Below are positions 33,410 through 42,477 of a stretch of 64,000 nt of DNA, one piece after another (position 1 is the stretch's first letter; every line of letters starts with the position of its first letter). Under the pieces are notes generated by a model. It was not told where the DNA came from and ran no database searches. It saw nothing but the letters and a program-made list of their open reading frames with translations. Origin of the DNA: JBCBTD01 sp039818825 (GTDB lineage Bacteria; Pseudomonadota; Alphaproteobacteria; Geminicoccales; Geminicoccaceae); assembly GCA_039818825.1 (NCBI GenBank), contig JBCBTD010000010.1, forward strand, positions 1-64,000, read 5' to 3'. Made by a program: the position numbers and the translations under genes.

Positions 33410-34186
33410 TCAGGTCGCGTTCATGCCGGAGCGGAACGCCCAGCCGGTCATGCGTCGCTCGAGCACGGCGAACACCGCGTACATACCGATGCCCAGAACG
33501 GCGAGACAGAGCAGGCCGCCGAACACCAACGGCACCTCGAAGTTGGCTTGTGCGGTCAACAGCAGGTGGCCAACGCCGGCGTTGGCTGCGACCGTCTCCG
33601 ACACGACCGAGCCGACGAAGGCCAACGTGATCGCGACCTTCAACGAGCCGAAAAAGTACGGGAGCGAACGCGGAATGCCGACTTTCAGCATGATGTCGAG
33701 CTTCTTGGCACCCAGGGCGCGCAGCACGTCCTCCAACTCGGGCTCCAAGGTGGCGAGGCCGGTGGCGACGTTGACGACGATGGGGAAGAACGAGATCAGG
33801 AACGCCGTCAGGATGGCCGGGATCTCGCCGATGCCGAACCACAGCACCAGGATCGGGACCACGGCGACCTTCGGGATGGCGTTGAAGCCGACCATCACCG
33901 GATAGAGGCCGGCGTAGACGGTCTTGGACCACCCGATCGCTATCCCGAGCAGCAGCCCGAACGCCACCGCCAGCACGAACCCGGCCAAGGTGGTCCACAA
34001 GGTGACCATGGAGTTGGTCCATAGAGCACCGCGGAACACCCACATCTCCTGGAAGACCAGGGACGGCGGCGGCAACACGTAGATCGGGATCGTGAAGGCG
34101 TGACAGGCCGCTTCCCAAAACACGAACAAACCGATGGTCACCAACCACGGGGCCGCCCTTTGCCAGAACAGCGCCGACCGGCTCAT
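33410..34186 (-). CDS. ABC transporter permease (SsuC/ThiX/TauC type)
   Basis: A 258-residue BPD-type permease with six spans; the coupling-loop EAA motif is LRALGAKKLDIMLKVGIPRSLPYFFG. It belongs to the sulfonate/nitrate/THI5 importer group. Its ATG overlaps the stop of the ATPase gene (ATGA), and it is the last gene of the binding protein-ATPase-permease operon. A strongly hydrophobic first span (PWLVTIGLFVFWEAACHAF) is normal in the group. Confidence 0.92.
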   Translation of the reverse strand: MSRSALFWQRAAPWLVTIGLFVFWEAACHAFTIPIYVLPPPSLVFQEMWVFRGALWTNSMVTLWTTLAGFVLAVAFGLLLGIAIGWSKTVYAGLYPVMVGFNAIPKVAVVPILVLWFGIGEIPAILTAFLISFFPIVVNVATGLATLEPELEDVLRALGAKKLDIMLKVGIPRSLPYFFGSLKVAITLAFVGSVVSETVAANAGVGHLLLTAQANFEVPLVFGGLLCLAVLGIGMYAVFAVLERRMTGWAFRSGMNAT

Positions 34187-34968
34187 CGGCCGCGCACCTC
34201 GGCGATCTGGCCACGTAGGCGGTGAACGGTGTCGACGAATTCGGGCGAGTAGCAGACCTCCAGATCGCGAGGTCGCGCGAAGCCGATCTCGTGGCGGTAG
34301 AGGATCCGGCCCGGCCGGGCACTCATCACGTGGACCGTGTCCGCCAGGAACACCGCCTCACGGAGGTCGTGCGTCACCAGGATCACGGTGAACCGCTGCG
34401 CTTCCCAAAGATCGCGGAGCACGCACCAGAGTTCCTCGCGGGTGAACGCATCGAGTGCGGCGAACGGCTCGTCGAGCATCAAGAGCTTCGGCTCGTGGAT
34501 CAACGCCCGGCAGAGCGAGACGCGCTGCTGCATGCCGCCGGAGAGTTCCCACGGGAACTTGTTGCCGAAGCCGTCGAGCCCGACGGTCGCGAGCAAGGCT
34601 TCGGCCTTGGCGACGTAGCTGGCTTTCTGGCGGCGGAGCCGCGAGCGGTGCGGTTGGACGATCTCGAGCGGCAAGAGCAGGTTCTCGATCACCGTCCGCC
34701 AGGGCAGGAGTGTGGCGTTCTGGAACGCCATGCCGACGAACTTCAGCGGGCCGGCGACTTCGCGGCCGTCGACGATCACGTTGCCGCGCGTCGGCGGGCG
34801 GAGGCCGGTGACCAGCCGCATCAACGTCGACTTGCCGCAGCCGGACGGACCGACCACGGCCGTGAATTCGCCCGCCTGGATGGAAAGATCGGCGTGCTCC
34901 AACGCCAGCACGTCGCCCTCTCGCGTCGGATAGGCGAGGGCGGTGCCTTCCAGGCGGACGAAGGCCAT
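34183..34968 (-). CDS. ABC transporter ATP-binding protein (SsuB/ThiZ/TauB type)
   Basis: A 261-residue ATPase. Walker A GPSGCGKST (residues ~40-48), Q loop AFQNATLLPW, signature LSGGMQQRVSLCRALI, Walker B LLMLDEPFAALDAFTRE, and H loop LVTHDLREAVFLAD. This set and the DAFTRE residues after Walker B typify importers of sulfonates, nitrate or thiamine pyrimidine precursors. Start ATG 34968 overlaps the TGA of the binding-protein gene (ATGA), and its stop overlaps the permease start, so all three genes are coupled. Confidence 0.93.
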   Translation of the reverse strand: MAFVRLEGTALAYPTREGDVLALEHADLSIQAGEFTAVVGPSGCGKSTLMRLVTGLRPPTRGNVIVDGREVAGPLKFVGMAFQNATLLPWRTVIENLLLPLEIVQPHRSRLRRQKASYVAKAEALLATVGLDGFGNKFPWELSGGMQQRVSLCRALIHEPKLLMLDEPFAALDAFTREELWCVLRDLWEAQRFTVILVTHDLREAVFLADTVHVMSARPGRILYRHEIGFARPRDLEVCYSPEFVDTVHRLRGQIAEVRGR

Positions 34969-35990
34969 CAGTCGATCTTTCGGTCCTCGGCCGGCGGCAG
35001 GTAGGCATCGGTGAACACGGCGTCGGCGTTGGGCTTGTCGGTGTAGTCGTAAGCGGTGGCGATCTGATCGATCGACCGCTGCAGGCGGTCCATGTCGACC
35101 CCGCCGATCCCCTCGGCCTGGACCGTCGGTGTCAGCACGTTGTCGCGGAGCACCATCGCCAGTCGCTGCTTCTCGATGTCGGCGCGGGCGATCTCGTTGC
35201 GCTCGAGAACGGCAGCGATCGCGGCTTCCGGGTCGCTGATCGTGTCGCGCCAGCCCTTGATCGTCGCGCGGATGAAGCCGGCCACGGCGTCGGGGTTGGC
35301 AGCCGCGAAGTCGGTGTTGGCCATCACCACGTTGCCGTAGAGCTCGAGCCCGTGGTCCGCCATCAGCATCACCACCACGTCCTCGGCCGCGACGCCGGCG
35401 TTCTGCAGGTTCAGGTGGCTGGAGAACGAGAAGCCGAACACACCGTCGACCTCGCCGGCGGCGAGCATCGGCTCGCGCACCGGGAAGCCGACGCTCTCGA
35501 TCGTGACCGCACTCTCGTCGAGATCGTTTGCCGCGACGAAGATCGGCCATTGCGCGAACGCCGCATCCGGTGGCGGCGCTCCCAGTTTCCGGCCTTCGAG
35601 GGATGCGGGATCGGCAGGATCGATACCGCGTCCGGCAACCGAGACGATCGCGAAAGGCGGACGCTCGTAGGTCATCATCACGCCGATGACCGCGGCCTCG
35701 GGGTTCTGGTCCTTGAACTTGATCAGCGAATTGATGTCGCCGAAGCCCATGTCGTAGTTGCCGCCGGCGATCCGCGGGATGGTCTGGACGGAGCCGCTAC
35801 CGCTGTCGATCGTCACGTCTAGGCCTTCTTCGGCGTAGTAGCCGCGGTCGAGCGCCAAGAAGTAGGGCGCGGAAGGCGCCTCGAACTTCCAGTCGAGAGC
35901 AAAGCGCAAGGTGGTGTCGGCCGCGGCGGTGGTCGCCGCGATCGCGCCTGCGGCGGTGCCGAGGCAGAGGGTGAGGGCGCGGACCAGCAT
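34968..35990 (-). CDS. ABC transporter substrate-binding protein (NMT1/THI5-like)
   Basis: A 340-residue periplasmic binding protein with a signal peptide (LTLCLGTAAGAIAATTAAAD). The NMT1/THI5 fold is seen from LRFALDWKFEAPSAPYFLAL through RGYYAEEGLDVTID, GGNYDMGFGDINSLIKF and NPEAAVIGVMMTYE. Relatives bind hydroxymethylpyrimidine/formylaminopyrimidine (thiamine salvage), riboflavin precursors or sulfonates. No TPP riboswitch was recognised upstream, so a thiamine role is not confirmed. ATG 35990 follows GGAG. First gene of a three-gene importer operon. Confidence 0.9.
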   Translation of the reverse strand: MLVRALTLCLGTAAGAIAATTAAADTTLRFALDWKFEAPSAPYFLALDRGYYAEEGLDVTIDSGSGSVQTIPRIAGGNYDMGFGDINSLIKFKDQNPEAAVIGVMMTYERPPFAIVSVAGRGIDPADPASLEGRKLGAPPPDAAFAQWPIFVAANDLDESAVTIESVGFPVREPMLAAGEVDGVFGFSFSSHLNLQNAGVAAEDVVVMLMADHGLELYGNVVMANTDFAAANPDAVAGFIRATIKGWRDTISDPEAAIAAVLERNEIARADIEKQRLAMVLRDNVLTPTVQAEGIGGVDMDRLQRSIDQIATAYDYTDKPNADAVFTDAYLPPAEDRKID

Positions 35991-36293
35991 GGCGGAGGCT
36001 CCGTTGAAGGTCGTTCTGAGAATGGACGGACCAGTTGGACTATCGACACTCCACGAGCAAACGCCATGCCTCACCGATCGTAAGCCACGCCCGGCGGGGC
36101 TGTGACCGAGCCTGTTTCCGTCCACCGCCTCCGGCTCGAGCACGATGCTCACGATTCGTGCGTGCGCTTCCGGTCGGTCACCCACGTCAGCCGCCGGTCC
36201 ACCGTCTGGCAGCGCTCAAAATCTGCCTAGTTGAAAGGAGTTGGCTCCGCGGGTTAAAGTCGTGAGGTAGTTCGACCCGCGTGTTCGGAACCG
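35991..36293. other. Divergent intergenic region with a stem-loop
   Basis: About 300 bases between the divergent THI5-like transporter and aminotransferase genes. CGCGGGT (36248-36254) and ACCCGCG (36275-36281) can pair over seven bases with a 20-base loop just before the aminotransferase start. No thiamine riboswitch features were recognised on the minus strand. Both promoters should be here. Confidence 0.4.
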
Positions 36294-37475
36294 ATGCTCA
36301 GTCCGCAGATCGCCCAGTTGGAGGATTTCGCCTTCGCCCGTCTCGCGCGGTTGCTGGGTGACGTGCGTCCGGCGACGGCTGGTGTCGATCTGGGGATCGG
36401 CGATCCGAAAGGTGATCCGCCCGACTGGCTGGCGGATGTGATCGCCACCCACAGAGCGGATTGGCGCGGTTACCCGCCACCGGCCGGAACGCCCGGCCTG
36501 CGTCGGGCCATCGCCGCGTGGTTGGAGCGGCGCTACGCCGTCGCCGTCGACCCGGATCGTGAGATCCTGCCGGTTTGCGGCACCAAGGAGGCCTTGCACC
36601 TGATCGCTGGGATCATCGTCGACCCGATGGCGGCGGATCCCACGGCCGTGCTGGTGCCCAACCCGCTCTACCAGACCTACGTCGGCGGTGCCGTCATCGC
36701 GGGCGCCGAGCCGATTGCGTTGCCGGCGACCGCGGAAACCGGGTTCCTGCCAGACCTCGACGCTTTGGTGCCGGCCCTGCTCGACCGAGCGGCGATCCTG
36801 TTCCTCTGTTCGCCGTCGAACCCGCAAGGTGCCGTCGCGGAGCGAGCATATTGGGCGCGGGCGTTGGAGTTGGCCCGTGCTCACGACGTCGTGCTGGTCG
36901 CCGACGAGTGTTACTCCGAGATCCACCACGGCGTCCCGCCGCCGGGCGCACTCGCGGCTGCGGCAGCAACGTCCGACGGGCTCCGCAACCTGCTCGCGTT
37001 CAACTCCTTGTCGAAGCGCTCGAATGCCGCCGGGCTACGGTCGGGGTTCGTTGCAGGCGACGCAAGGCTGATCGAGGCCTTTCTGAAGGTCCGGCGCTAT
37101 GGTGGCGCGACCCTGCCATTGCCGATCCAGGCGGCATCAGCGGCCCTGTGGGCGGATGAGGGCCACGTCGAGGCGATTCGTGCGTCCTACACCGCGAAGC
37201 TCGATGCGGCGTTGCAGCTGCTCCACGGCCGCTTCGGCGCCTACCGGCCGAGCGGTGGGTTCTTCCTGTGGCTCGACGTCGGCGACGGTGAGCGTGCTGC
37301 GGCCGCCGTCTACGCCAAGACAGGCCATCGCATTCTCCCCGGCCGCTACGTCTGTACCGCCGCCGCCGACGGTTCCACCCCTGGCGACCGCTACGTCCGC
37401 ATCGCTCTGGTCCACGACCCGGCCATCACGTCGACCGCCATCGCCCAGGTCGCCGACGCCCTCGAACACTCCTGA
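36294..37475 (+). CDS. Fold type I aminotransferase, succinyldiaminopimelate aminotransferase (DapC)-like
   Basis: A 393-residue PLP enzyme. DLGIGDPKGDPPDW opens the fold; WRGYPPPAGTPGLRRAIAAW; PVCGTKEALHLIAGI; LVPNPLYQTYVGGAV; FLCSPSNPQGAVAER (Asn/Pro substrate site); DECYSEIHHG (cofactor Asp); NSLSKRSNAAGLRSGFVAGD with the PLP Lys; and GGFFLWLDVGDGERAA. The pattern matches DapC of the lysine/peptidoglycan pathway in actinobacteria and alphaproteobacteria, but other keto-acid aminotransferases share it. No dap gene is adjacent (ftsK follows by 26 bases), so the name is a family guess. Confidence 0.85.
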   Translation: MLSPQIAQLEDFAFARLARLLGDVRPATAGVDLGIGDPKGDPPDWLADVIATHRADWRGYPPPAGTPGLRRAIAAWLERRYAVAVDPDREILPVCGTKEALHLIAGIIVDPMAADPTAVLVPNPLYQTYVGGAVIAGAEPIALPATAETGFLPDLDALVPALLDRAAILFLCSPSNPQGAVAERAYWARALELARAHDVVLVADECYSEIHHGVPPPGALAAAAATSDGLRNLLAFNSLSKRSNAAGLRSGFVAGDARLIEAFLKVRRYGGATLPLPIQAASAALWADEGHVEAIRASYTAKLDAALQLLHGRFGAYRPSGGFFLWLDVGDGERAAAAVYAKTGHRILPGRYVCTAAADGSTPGDRYVRIALVHDPAITSTAIAQVADALEHS

Positions 37476-37501
37476 AGCCCGACAGAGAGAAACTCAGCGC
37501 C

Positions 37502-39997
37502 ATGGCAACTCGTTACGACACCCAGCTCGTCAGCGACGGCACGGTTCATGCCTTGCGCAAGATCGGCGTGTCGGCCCTCGGGATGGGCATCATGGTGTTG
37601 GCGTTGGCCATCGCCGTCGCACTGTTGTTCCACAACCCGGCCGATCCGAGTTGGAACCAGGCGACCGGACGTGCCGTCGAGAATCCGCTCGGGATGCGCG
37701 GCGCCATATTGAGCGACCTTCTCTTCCAGGGCTTCGGGGTAGCCGCCTGGCTGGTACCTGCGGCCGTCGGCGCTTTCGGTCTGCGGTTGGCGCTCGGGCT
37801 GCCGCATCCGCGCCCGATCGTGCCGCTGACCGGACTGCCTCTGGCGCTGCTGGCCGTTCCGGCAGCACTTGCCGACCGGTCGTCTCTGGTCTCGCTCATG
37901 GATCACGGTCTGCCAGGCGGGCTGGTCGGCTACGAGCTTTGGACGTGGTTCGCCCTGTCGCTCGGCGACGGCCTCTACGGTGTGGTCACCTTGGTCGCCG
38001 CGGTCGTCACGACCGTGGCCGCGCTCGGCCTCCTGCCGCGCGAAAGCCTGCGTATCGGGAGCCAGGCCGGCCGCGTCGGCGCTCGGGCCGCGGGTATCGT
38101 CGGCGGCATGGTCGGGCGCGGCAGCCGTTCCGCTTGGGCGTCGGCCATGGCGAGCGTCGCCCGACGTCGGCCAGGCACCAGGCAGCCCGAGCGTGCGCCG
38201 TCACGGCGAGCCGGACGACTGGTCGACACGCTTCGCCGCGCACCGGCCGAAGCGTCGATCGACGACGCGGCGGGCGAGACCGTCGCTGGGGCTCTCCATG
38301 ATGACGAAGTCGGCGACGTGCCGCCGTCGCCGTTGGCCGGCCCAGCGGGCGGTGCGGCGCGGTTCGCCACCGAGATGCCGGTGGCCGCGACGCCAAAGCC
38401 GACGTTCGAGCGCCGGCCGGGTGCGGGCGTGAAGACGGCCAGTGGCTTCGAGCTACCGCCGCTGGGGTTGCTCGGTGTGGTCAAGCACGGGGTCCGCGCC
38501 GACCTCGACCCGGATCAGCTCGACGAGGTCAGCCGCGAGCTGGAGAAGGTCCTCGACGACTTCGGCGTGCGCGGCGCGATCGTCGACGCCAAGCCGGGAC
38601 CGGTGGTAACGCTGTTCGAGCTCGAGCCCGCACCCGGCACCCGCGCGGCGCGGGTGGTCAACCTTTCCGAGGACATCGCCCGTTCGCTGTCGGCCGTCTC
38701 GGTCCGCGTCGCCGTGGTGCGCGGGCGGAGCGTCATCGGCATCGAGCTGCCCAACCCTGTCCGCGAGACCGTGTTCCTGAAAGAGATCATGGCATCGGAG
38801 GCGATCACCAACCCGAAGATCCGCCTGGGCCTGTGCCTAGGCAAGGACATCTCCGGCGAGCCGGTCGTGGCCGACTTGGCGCGGATGCCGCATCTGCTGA
38901 TCGCAGGCACGACCGGCTCGGGCAAATCGGTGGCGATCAATGCGATGATCCTGTCGCTGCTCTATCGCCACACGCCGGACGAGGTTCGGTTCATCATGAT
39001 CGATCCGAAGGTCATCGAGCTTTCGGTCTACGACGGCATCCCCCACCTGCTCTCGCCGGTGGTGACCGAGCCTGCCAAGGCCGTCGTCGCTCTGAAATGG
39101 GCGGTGCGGCAGATGGATCACCGCTACCGGTTGATGTCGCATTTGGCGGTCCGCGACATCCACGCCTACAACCGCCGCCTCGCTGATGCGCGTGACCGCG
39201 GCGAAGACCTCAGCCGGCGGGTGCAGGTCGGCTACGACCCGACCACCGGCCTGCCGCAGTTCGAGGAGCAGCCGATCGACACGCGGCCCCTGCCGCAGAT
39301 CGTCGTCGTCGTCGACGAGGTGGCCGATCTGATGCTGACCGCCGGCAAGGAGGTCGAGGCGCAGATCCAAAGGCTCTCCCAGAAAGCGCGTGCCGCCGGC
39401 ATTCACCTGATCGTCGCCACGCAACGGCCGTCGGTCGACGTGCTGACCGGGGTGATCAAGGCCAATCTACCCTGCCGCATCAGCTTCCGCGTGAGCTCGA
39501 AAGTCGACAGCCGCACCATCCTCGGGGATTCCGGCGCCGAACAGCTGCTCGGCCAGGGCGACATGCTGTTCGTCAATTCGGGCGAGCCCGAGCGGCGTGT
39601 GCACGGCCCGCTGGTCACGGACGCCGAGGTCGAGCGCGTCGTCACCCACTTGAAGGCACAAGGTGAGCCCGACTATCTGGGCGACGTGACCGCCGACGAA
39701 CCGAGCTCGACCGGTTCGCCCAGCGCCGGCAGCGCGGTTGGTCCGACCGGCGATCTCTTCGGCGGAGGCAGCGACGGCGGCGATACCGACGTCGCGCAGT
39801 ACGACGAGGCGCTGAGGATCGTCGCCCAGGAACAGCGGGCGACCACGAGCTTCCTCCAGCGAAAGATGCGGATCGGCTACAACACGGCAGCAAGGCTGAT
39901 CGAACGGATGGAGGAGGACGGCCACGTGTCGGCCGCCGATCGGGTCGGCCGGCGTCAGGTGTTGATCAGTCGAGAGCCGGCCGACGGTGCTTGCTGA
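37502..39997 (+). CDS. ftsK: DNA translocase FtsK
   Basis: An 831-residue FtsK/SpoIIIE ATPase that pumps chromosome dimers through the closing septum and activates XerCD. Residues ~20-190 hold about four membrane spans; a linker of only ~130 residues (proline/alanine/arginine-rich) follows. The motor starts near residue 320; Walker A GTTGSGKSVAIN near 468, Walker B VVVVDEVADLMLTAG near 600, and ATQRPSVDVLTGVIKANLPC. The C-terminal gamma winged helix is EALRIVAQEQRATTSFLQRK and IGYNTAARLIERMEEDG, which reads KOPS sites. Shorter linker than E. coli FtsK (1329 residues). Single gene, 32-base 3' overlap with the convergent GNAT gene. Confidence 0.96.
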   Translation: MATRYDTQLVSDGTVHALRKIGVSALGMGIMVLALAIAVALLFHNPADPSWNQATGRAVENPLGMRGAILSDLLFQGFGVAAWLVPAAVGAFGLRLALGLPHPRPIVPLTGLPLALLAVPAALADRSSLVSLMDHGLPGGLVGYELWTWFALSLGDGLYGVVTLVAAVVTTVAALGLLPRESLRIGSQAGRVGARAAGIVGGMVGRGSRSAWASAMASVARRRPGTRQPERAPSRRAGRLVDTLRRAPAEASIDDAAGETVAGALHDDEVGDVPPSPLAGPAGGAARFATEMPVAATPKPTFERRPGAGVKTASGFELPPLGLLGVVKHGVRADLDPDQLDEVSRELEKVLDDFGVRGAIVDAKPGPVVTLFELEPAPGTRAARVVNLSEDIARSLSAVSVRVAVVRGRSVIGIELPNPVRETVFLKEIMASEAITNPKIRLGLCLGKDISGEPVVADLARMPHLLIAGTTGSGKSVAINAMILSLLYRHTPDEVRFIMIDPKVIELSVYDGIPHLLSPVVTEPAKAVVALKWAVRQMDHRYRLMSHLAVRDIHAYNRRLADARDRGEDLSRRVQVGYDPTTGLPQFEEQPIDTRPLPQIVVVVDEVADLMLTAGKEVEAQIQRLSQKARAAGIHLIVATQRPSVDVLTGVIKANLPCRISFRVSSKVDSRTILGDSGAEQLLGQGDMLFVNSGEPERRVHGPLVTDAEVERVVTHLKAQGEPDYLGDVTADEPSSTGSPSAGSAVGPTGDLFGGGSDGGDTDVAQYDEALRIVAQEQRATTSFLQRKMRIGYNTAARLIERMEEDGHVSAADRVGRRQVLISREPADGAC

Positions 39998-40541
39998 CCG
40001 CCGGCGCCGGCAGGCGCCAGACGGCCAGCGGATGAAGGGCTCCGGCGACGTGACCGTCGGTCCGAAAGCCGAGGGAGTGCATCAACCGCTGTGAGCGTTG
40101 GTTGGGCTCGTCGACCAGCGCGACGAGTTCCGACAGCCCGAGGTCGTCGAAGCCGTGGTCGACGAGCCGGCGCAACGCCTCGGCCGCGTAGCCTCGACCC
40201 CAAGCCTCCGGTGCCAGGGCGACGAGCACCTGGATCGCGTTGGCGAGGTCGGTTCGCTCGGCCGCTTCGGTCGGGCGCACCGGATGTAGCCCGACGACAC
40301 CGCAGGGCTCGTCGTCCGTCGTCGCCCGGCGGCGCAGCCACCAGAGCCCCAGCCCCCGGTGCCCGTGCGCGAGCATCGGCGCCAACACCGCCTGGAACTC
40401 GGCGGGCGTCGGCACCTCGTCATCGAGGAGGAACCGCCGCACCTGCTCGCGTACGAGCATCGTCCGCAGGCGCTCGGCCTCGACCCAGGCCAACGGCTCG
40501 ATGGTGAGGCGTTCGCTGTCGAGAACGGCAGGCGCTTTCAT
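39966..40541 (-). CDS. GNAT-family N-acetyltransferase (RimJ/RimL type)
   Basis: A 191-residue acetyltransferase. LDSERLTIEPLAWVEAERLR opens it; acetyl-CoA is bound at VALAPEAWGRGYAAEALRRL (the R/Q-x-x-G-x-G/A loop reads GRGYAA); LVALVDEPNQRSQRLMHSLG then GFRTDG is the C-terminal part typical of RimJ/RimL enzymes that acetylate ribosomal proteins, amino acids or antibiotics. Target unknown. It is convergent with ftsK and overlaps it by 32 bases at the 3' ends, an unusual close fit but compatible with both frames. Confidence 0.85.
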   Translation of the reverse strand: MKAPAVLDSERLTIEPLAWVEAERLRTMLVREQVRRFLLDDEVPTPAEFQAVLAPMLAHGHRGLGLWWLRRRATTDDEPCGVVGLHPVRPTEAAERTDLANAIQVLVALAPEAWGRGYAAEALRRLVDHGFDDLGLSELVALVDEPNQRSQRLMHSLGFRTDGHVAGALHPLAVWRLPAPAVSKHRRPALD

Positions 40542-40693
40542 AGCTCACCTTCGTGCGCGGGGCTGTCCATCCGCATCCAGTCTTTTCCCAGGCCGGCCCG
40601 ACCGGCACCACTCTCGCGCATCCGACCAGGGCTCGCAAAGCTGGATCGGCAGCGTGCTTGACAGACGCGGCCGAGGCGTGTGCGCATCGTCCC

Positions 40694-41440
40694 ATGCAGT
40701 CCCTTGGTTCCTGGCCCCGCCTCCATCTCGCCGGCGACAGCGCTTGGCTCGTCGACTTCGGCGAGCGCACCGATGACGCCGTGAACAACGCCACGATCGC
40801 GTTCGATGCGCGGGTCCGTGGCGCGACGATCGAGGGTGTGTCCGAGACCGCGCCGACGATCCGTTCGGTGCTGGTGCGTTTCGATCCGTTGGTCGTCGAC
40901 GCCGAGGCGCTGCGCGGCAGGTTGGCGGATTGGTTGGCCGAGCGGGATTGGCTCGCCTCCCAGCCTCCAGCAGGTCGGAAGCGCTGGCACGTGCCGGTCT
41001 GCTACGGCGGTCCGCACGGTCCCGATCTTGGCGAAGTCGTCGACCTCCTGAAGACCGACGAAGCTTCCGTCGTCGCCGAGCACGCGGCGACGTTGCAGCG
41101 CGTGCGGATGGTCGGATTCGCGCCTGGGTTCGTCTACGCGGGCCTGCTCGGCGAGCGGTGGAACCTGCCCCGGCGCACCGAAGTGCGGGCCGAGGTGCCG
41201 CCCGGCTCGCTGGCAGTCGCGGTGCGTCAGACCGTGTTCACGTCGACCGCGATTCCAACCGGTTGGCGGGTCATCGGCTGCAGCCCGTTTCGTGCCTTCC
41301 AGCTGGAGCGCGAGCCCACCTTCGTGCTCGCGGCCGGTGACGAGCTCAGCTTCGAGCCGGTCGATCCGGCGACGTTCGACGCGCTGGAGAAAGCCGCCGC
41401 GGCCGGCGAGGCGGTCGCCCGCGCCGAGGTGCTGCCGTGA
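40694..41440 (+). CDS. pxpB: 5-oxoprolinase subunit PxpB (KipI family)
   Basis: A 248-residue KipI-family protein, one of three subunits of the ATP-dependent 5-oxoprolinase that returns 5-oxoproline to glutamate. Family motifs: LHLAGDSAWLVDFGERTDDA, VGFAPGFVYAGLLGERWNLP, RRTEVRAEVPPGSLAVAVRQ and FTSTAIPTGWRVIGCSPF. ATG 40694 is taken because the family begins at this point; the longer open frame upstream has no family resemblance. Its stop overlaps the PxpC start (GTGA) in a pxpB-pxpC-pxpA-rraA operon. Cytosolic complex. Confidence 0.92.
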   Translation: MQSLGSWPRLHLAGDSAWLVDFGERTDDAVNNATIAFDARVRGATIEGVSETAPTIRSVLVRFDPLVVDAEALRGRLADWLAERDWLASQPPAGRKRWHVPVCYGGPHGPDLGEVVDLLKTDEASVVAEHAATLQRVRMVGFAPGFVYAGLLGERWNLPRRTEVRAEVPPGSLAVAVRQTVFTSTAIPTGWRVIGCSPFRAFQLEREPTFVLAAGDELSFEPVDPATFDALEKAAAAGEAVARAEVLP

Positions 41441-42477
41441 CCGAGATCTTCCTCGATGTCGACGACGGCGGCTTCCGCACCACGGTCCAGGACCTCGGTC
41501 GGCCCGGCTTCCAGCGGAATGGCGTCGCCGAGGGGGGCGCCGTCGATCCTGTGGCGGTTTGGGAGGGCGCGGCACTCCTCGGTCAGCCACCTGAACTTGC
41601 GGCTTTGGAGATGGTCGGCCTCGGCGGTCGCTACCGGGCATTCGGAGGGGCGGTTCGAGTCGCGCTGACCGGTGCGCCGTTCGCCGCCGAGCGCGGCGGC
41701 GGCCGTGCGGCGCCCTGGCGTGGCTCGTTCGTGTTGGAGGATGGCGAGGTTCTGACGATCGGTGGCGCGCTGACCGGGGGCTACGGCTACCTCCACGTCG
41801 GCGGCGGTGTCGACGTCGCCCCGGTCTTGAGGTCGCTTTCGACCCATCTTCGTGCCGGGTTCGGTGGGTTCGGTGGGCGTGCGCTTCGCAAGGGCGACCG
41901 GCTGATCGTCGGCGTCGACGACGGGCAGCCGGGCGAGTTGGAGCTGAGTGACCTGCCGAACGATCCGCCGAACCGGATCCGTGTGTTGTGGGGTGTCCAG
42001 GCCGAAGAGTTCTCCGCCGCCGAGCGTGAGCGGTTCTTGGCCAGCACCTTCGAGGTCACGCCGCAGCGCGACCGAATGGGGGTGCGGTTGGCCCACGACG
42101 GCGAGCCGTTCGTCACCGAGCGCAGCCTGACGTTGATCTCCGACGCCGTGGTGCTCGGTGACGTACAGGTTCCAGGCGACGGCCGTGCCGTGGTGCTGCT
42201 GGCCGACCGTCAGCCGACCGGCGGCTATCCGCGGATCGCAACGGTGATCTCCGCCGACCTCGCCGCCTTTGCCCAGTTGCCGCCCGGGGCCGCGTTTCAC
42301 TTCGTCGCCGTCGATCATGCGACGGCGGTCTCGGCGCTCCGGGTGCATCAGGCTCGACTCGACACGCTCACCGAGCGGGTTCGTCCGCGGCTTCCGCAAG
42401 GCGCCGATCTCGAGCGTCGTTTGTCGACCACCAACCTCGTCGACGGTGTCACCACAGGAGGCTTGACCGGGCCATGA
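41437..42477 (+). CDS. pxpC: 5-oxoprolinase subunit PxpC (KipA, biotin-dependent carboxylase-like fold)
   Basis: A 346-residue KipA-family protein. FRTTVQDLGRPGFQRNGVAE, GGAVDPVAVWEGAALLGQPP, GGALTGGYGYLHVGGGVDVA, FGGFGGRALRKGDRLIVG, TPQRDRMGVRLAHDG and LADRQPTGGYPRIATVISAD are family hallmarks. The fold is shared with allophanate hydrolase and urea carboxylase domains; with PxpB it activates 5-oxoproline by phosphorylation in the three-part enzyme. GTG 41437 overlaps the pxpB stop and its own stop overlaps pxpA (ATGA), so expression is tightly coupled. Confidence 0.93.
   Translation: MTEIFLDVDDGGFRTTVQDLGRPGFQRNGVAEGGAVDPVAVWEGAALLGQPPELAALEMVGLGGRYRAFGGAVRVALTGAPFAAERGGGRAAPWRGSFVLEDGEVLTIGGALTGGYGYLHVGGGVDVAPVLRSLSTHLRAGFGGFGGRALRKGDRLIVGVDDGQPGELELSDLPNDPPNRIRVLWGVQAEEFSAAERERFLASTFEVTPQRDRMGVRLAHDGEPFVTERSLTLISDAVVLGDVQVPGDGRAVVLLADRQPTGGYPRIATVISADLAAFAQLPPGAAFHFVAVDHATAVSALRVHQARLDTLTERVRPRLPQGADLERRLSTTNLVDGVTTGGLTGP

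Noticed and set aside
35991..36293. TPP riboswitch in front of the THI5-like transporter
   Set aside because: Read on the minus strand, neither the CTGAGA-type segment nor the ACC(C/T)G...GATC...AATGCCAGCG-type core of the THI element could be found.
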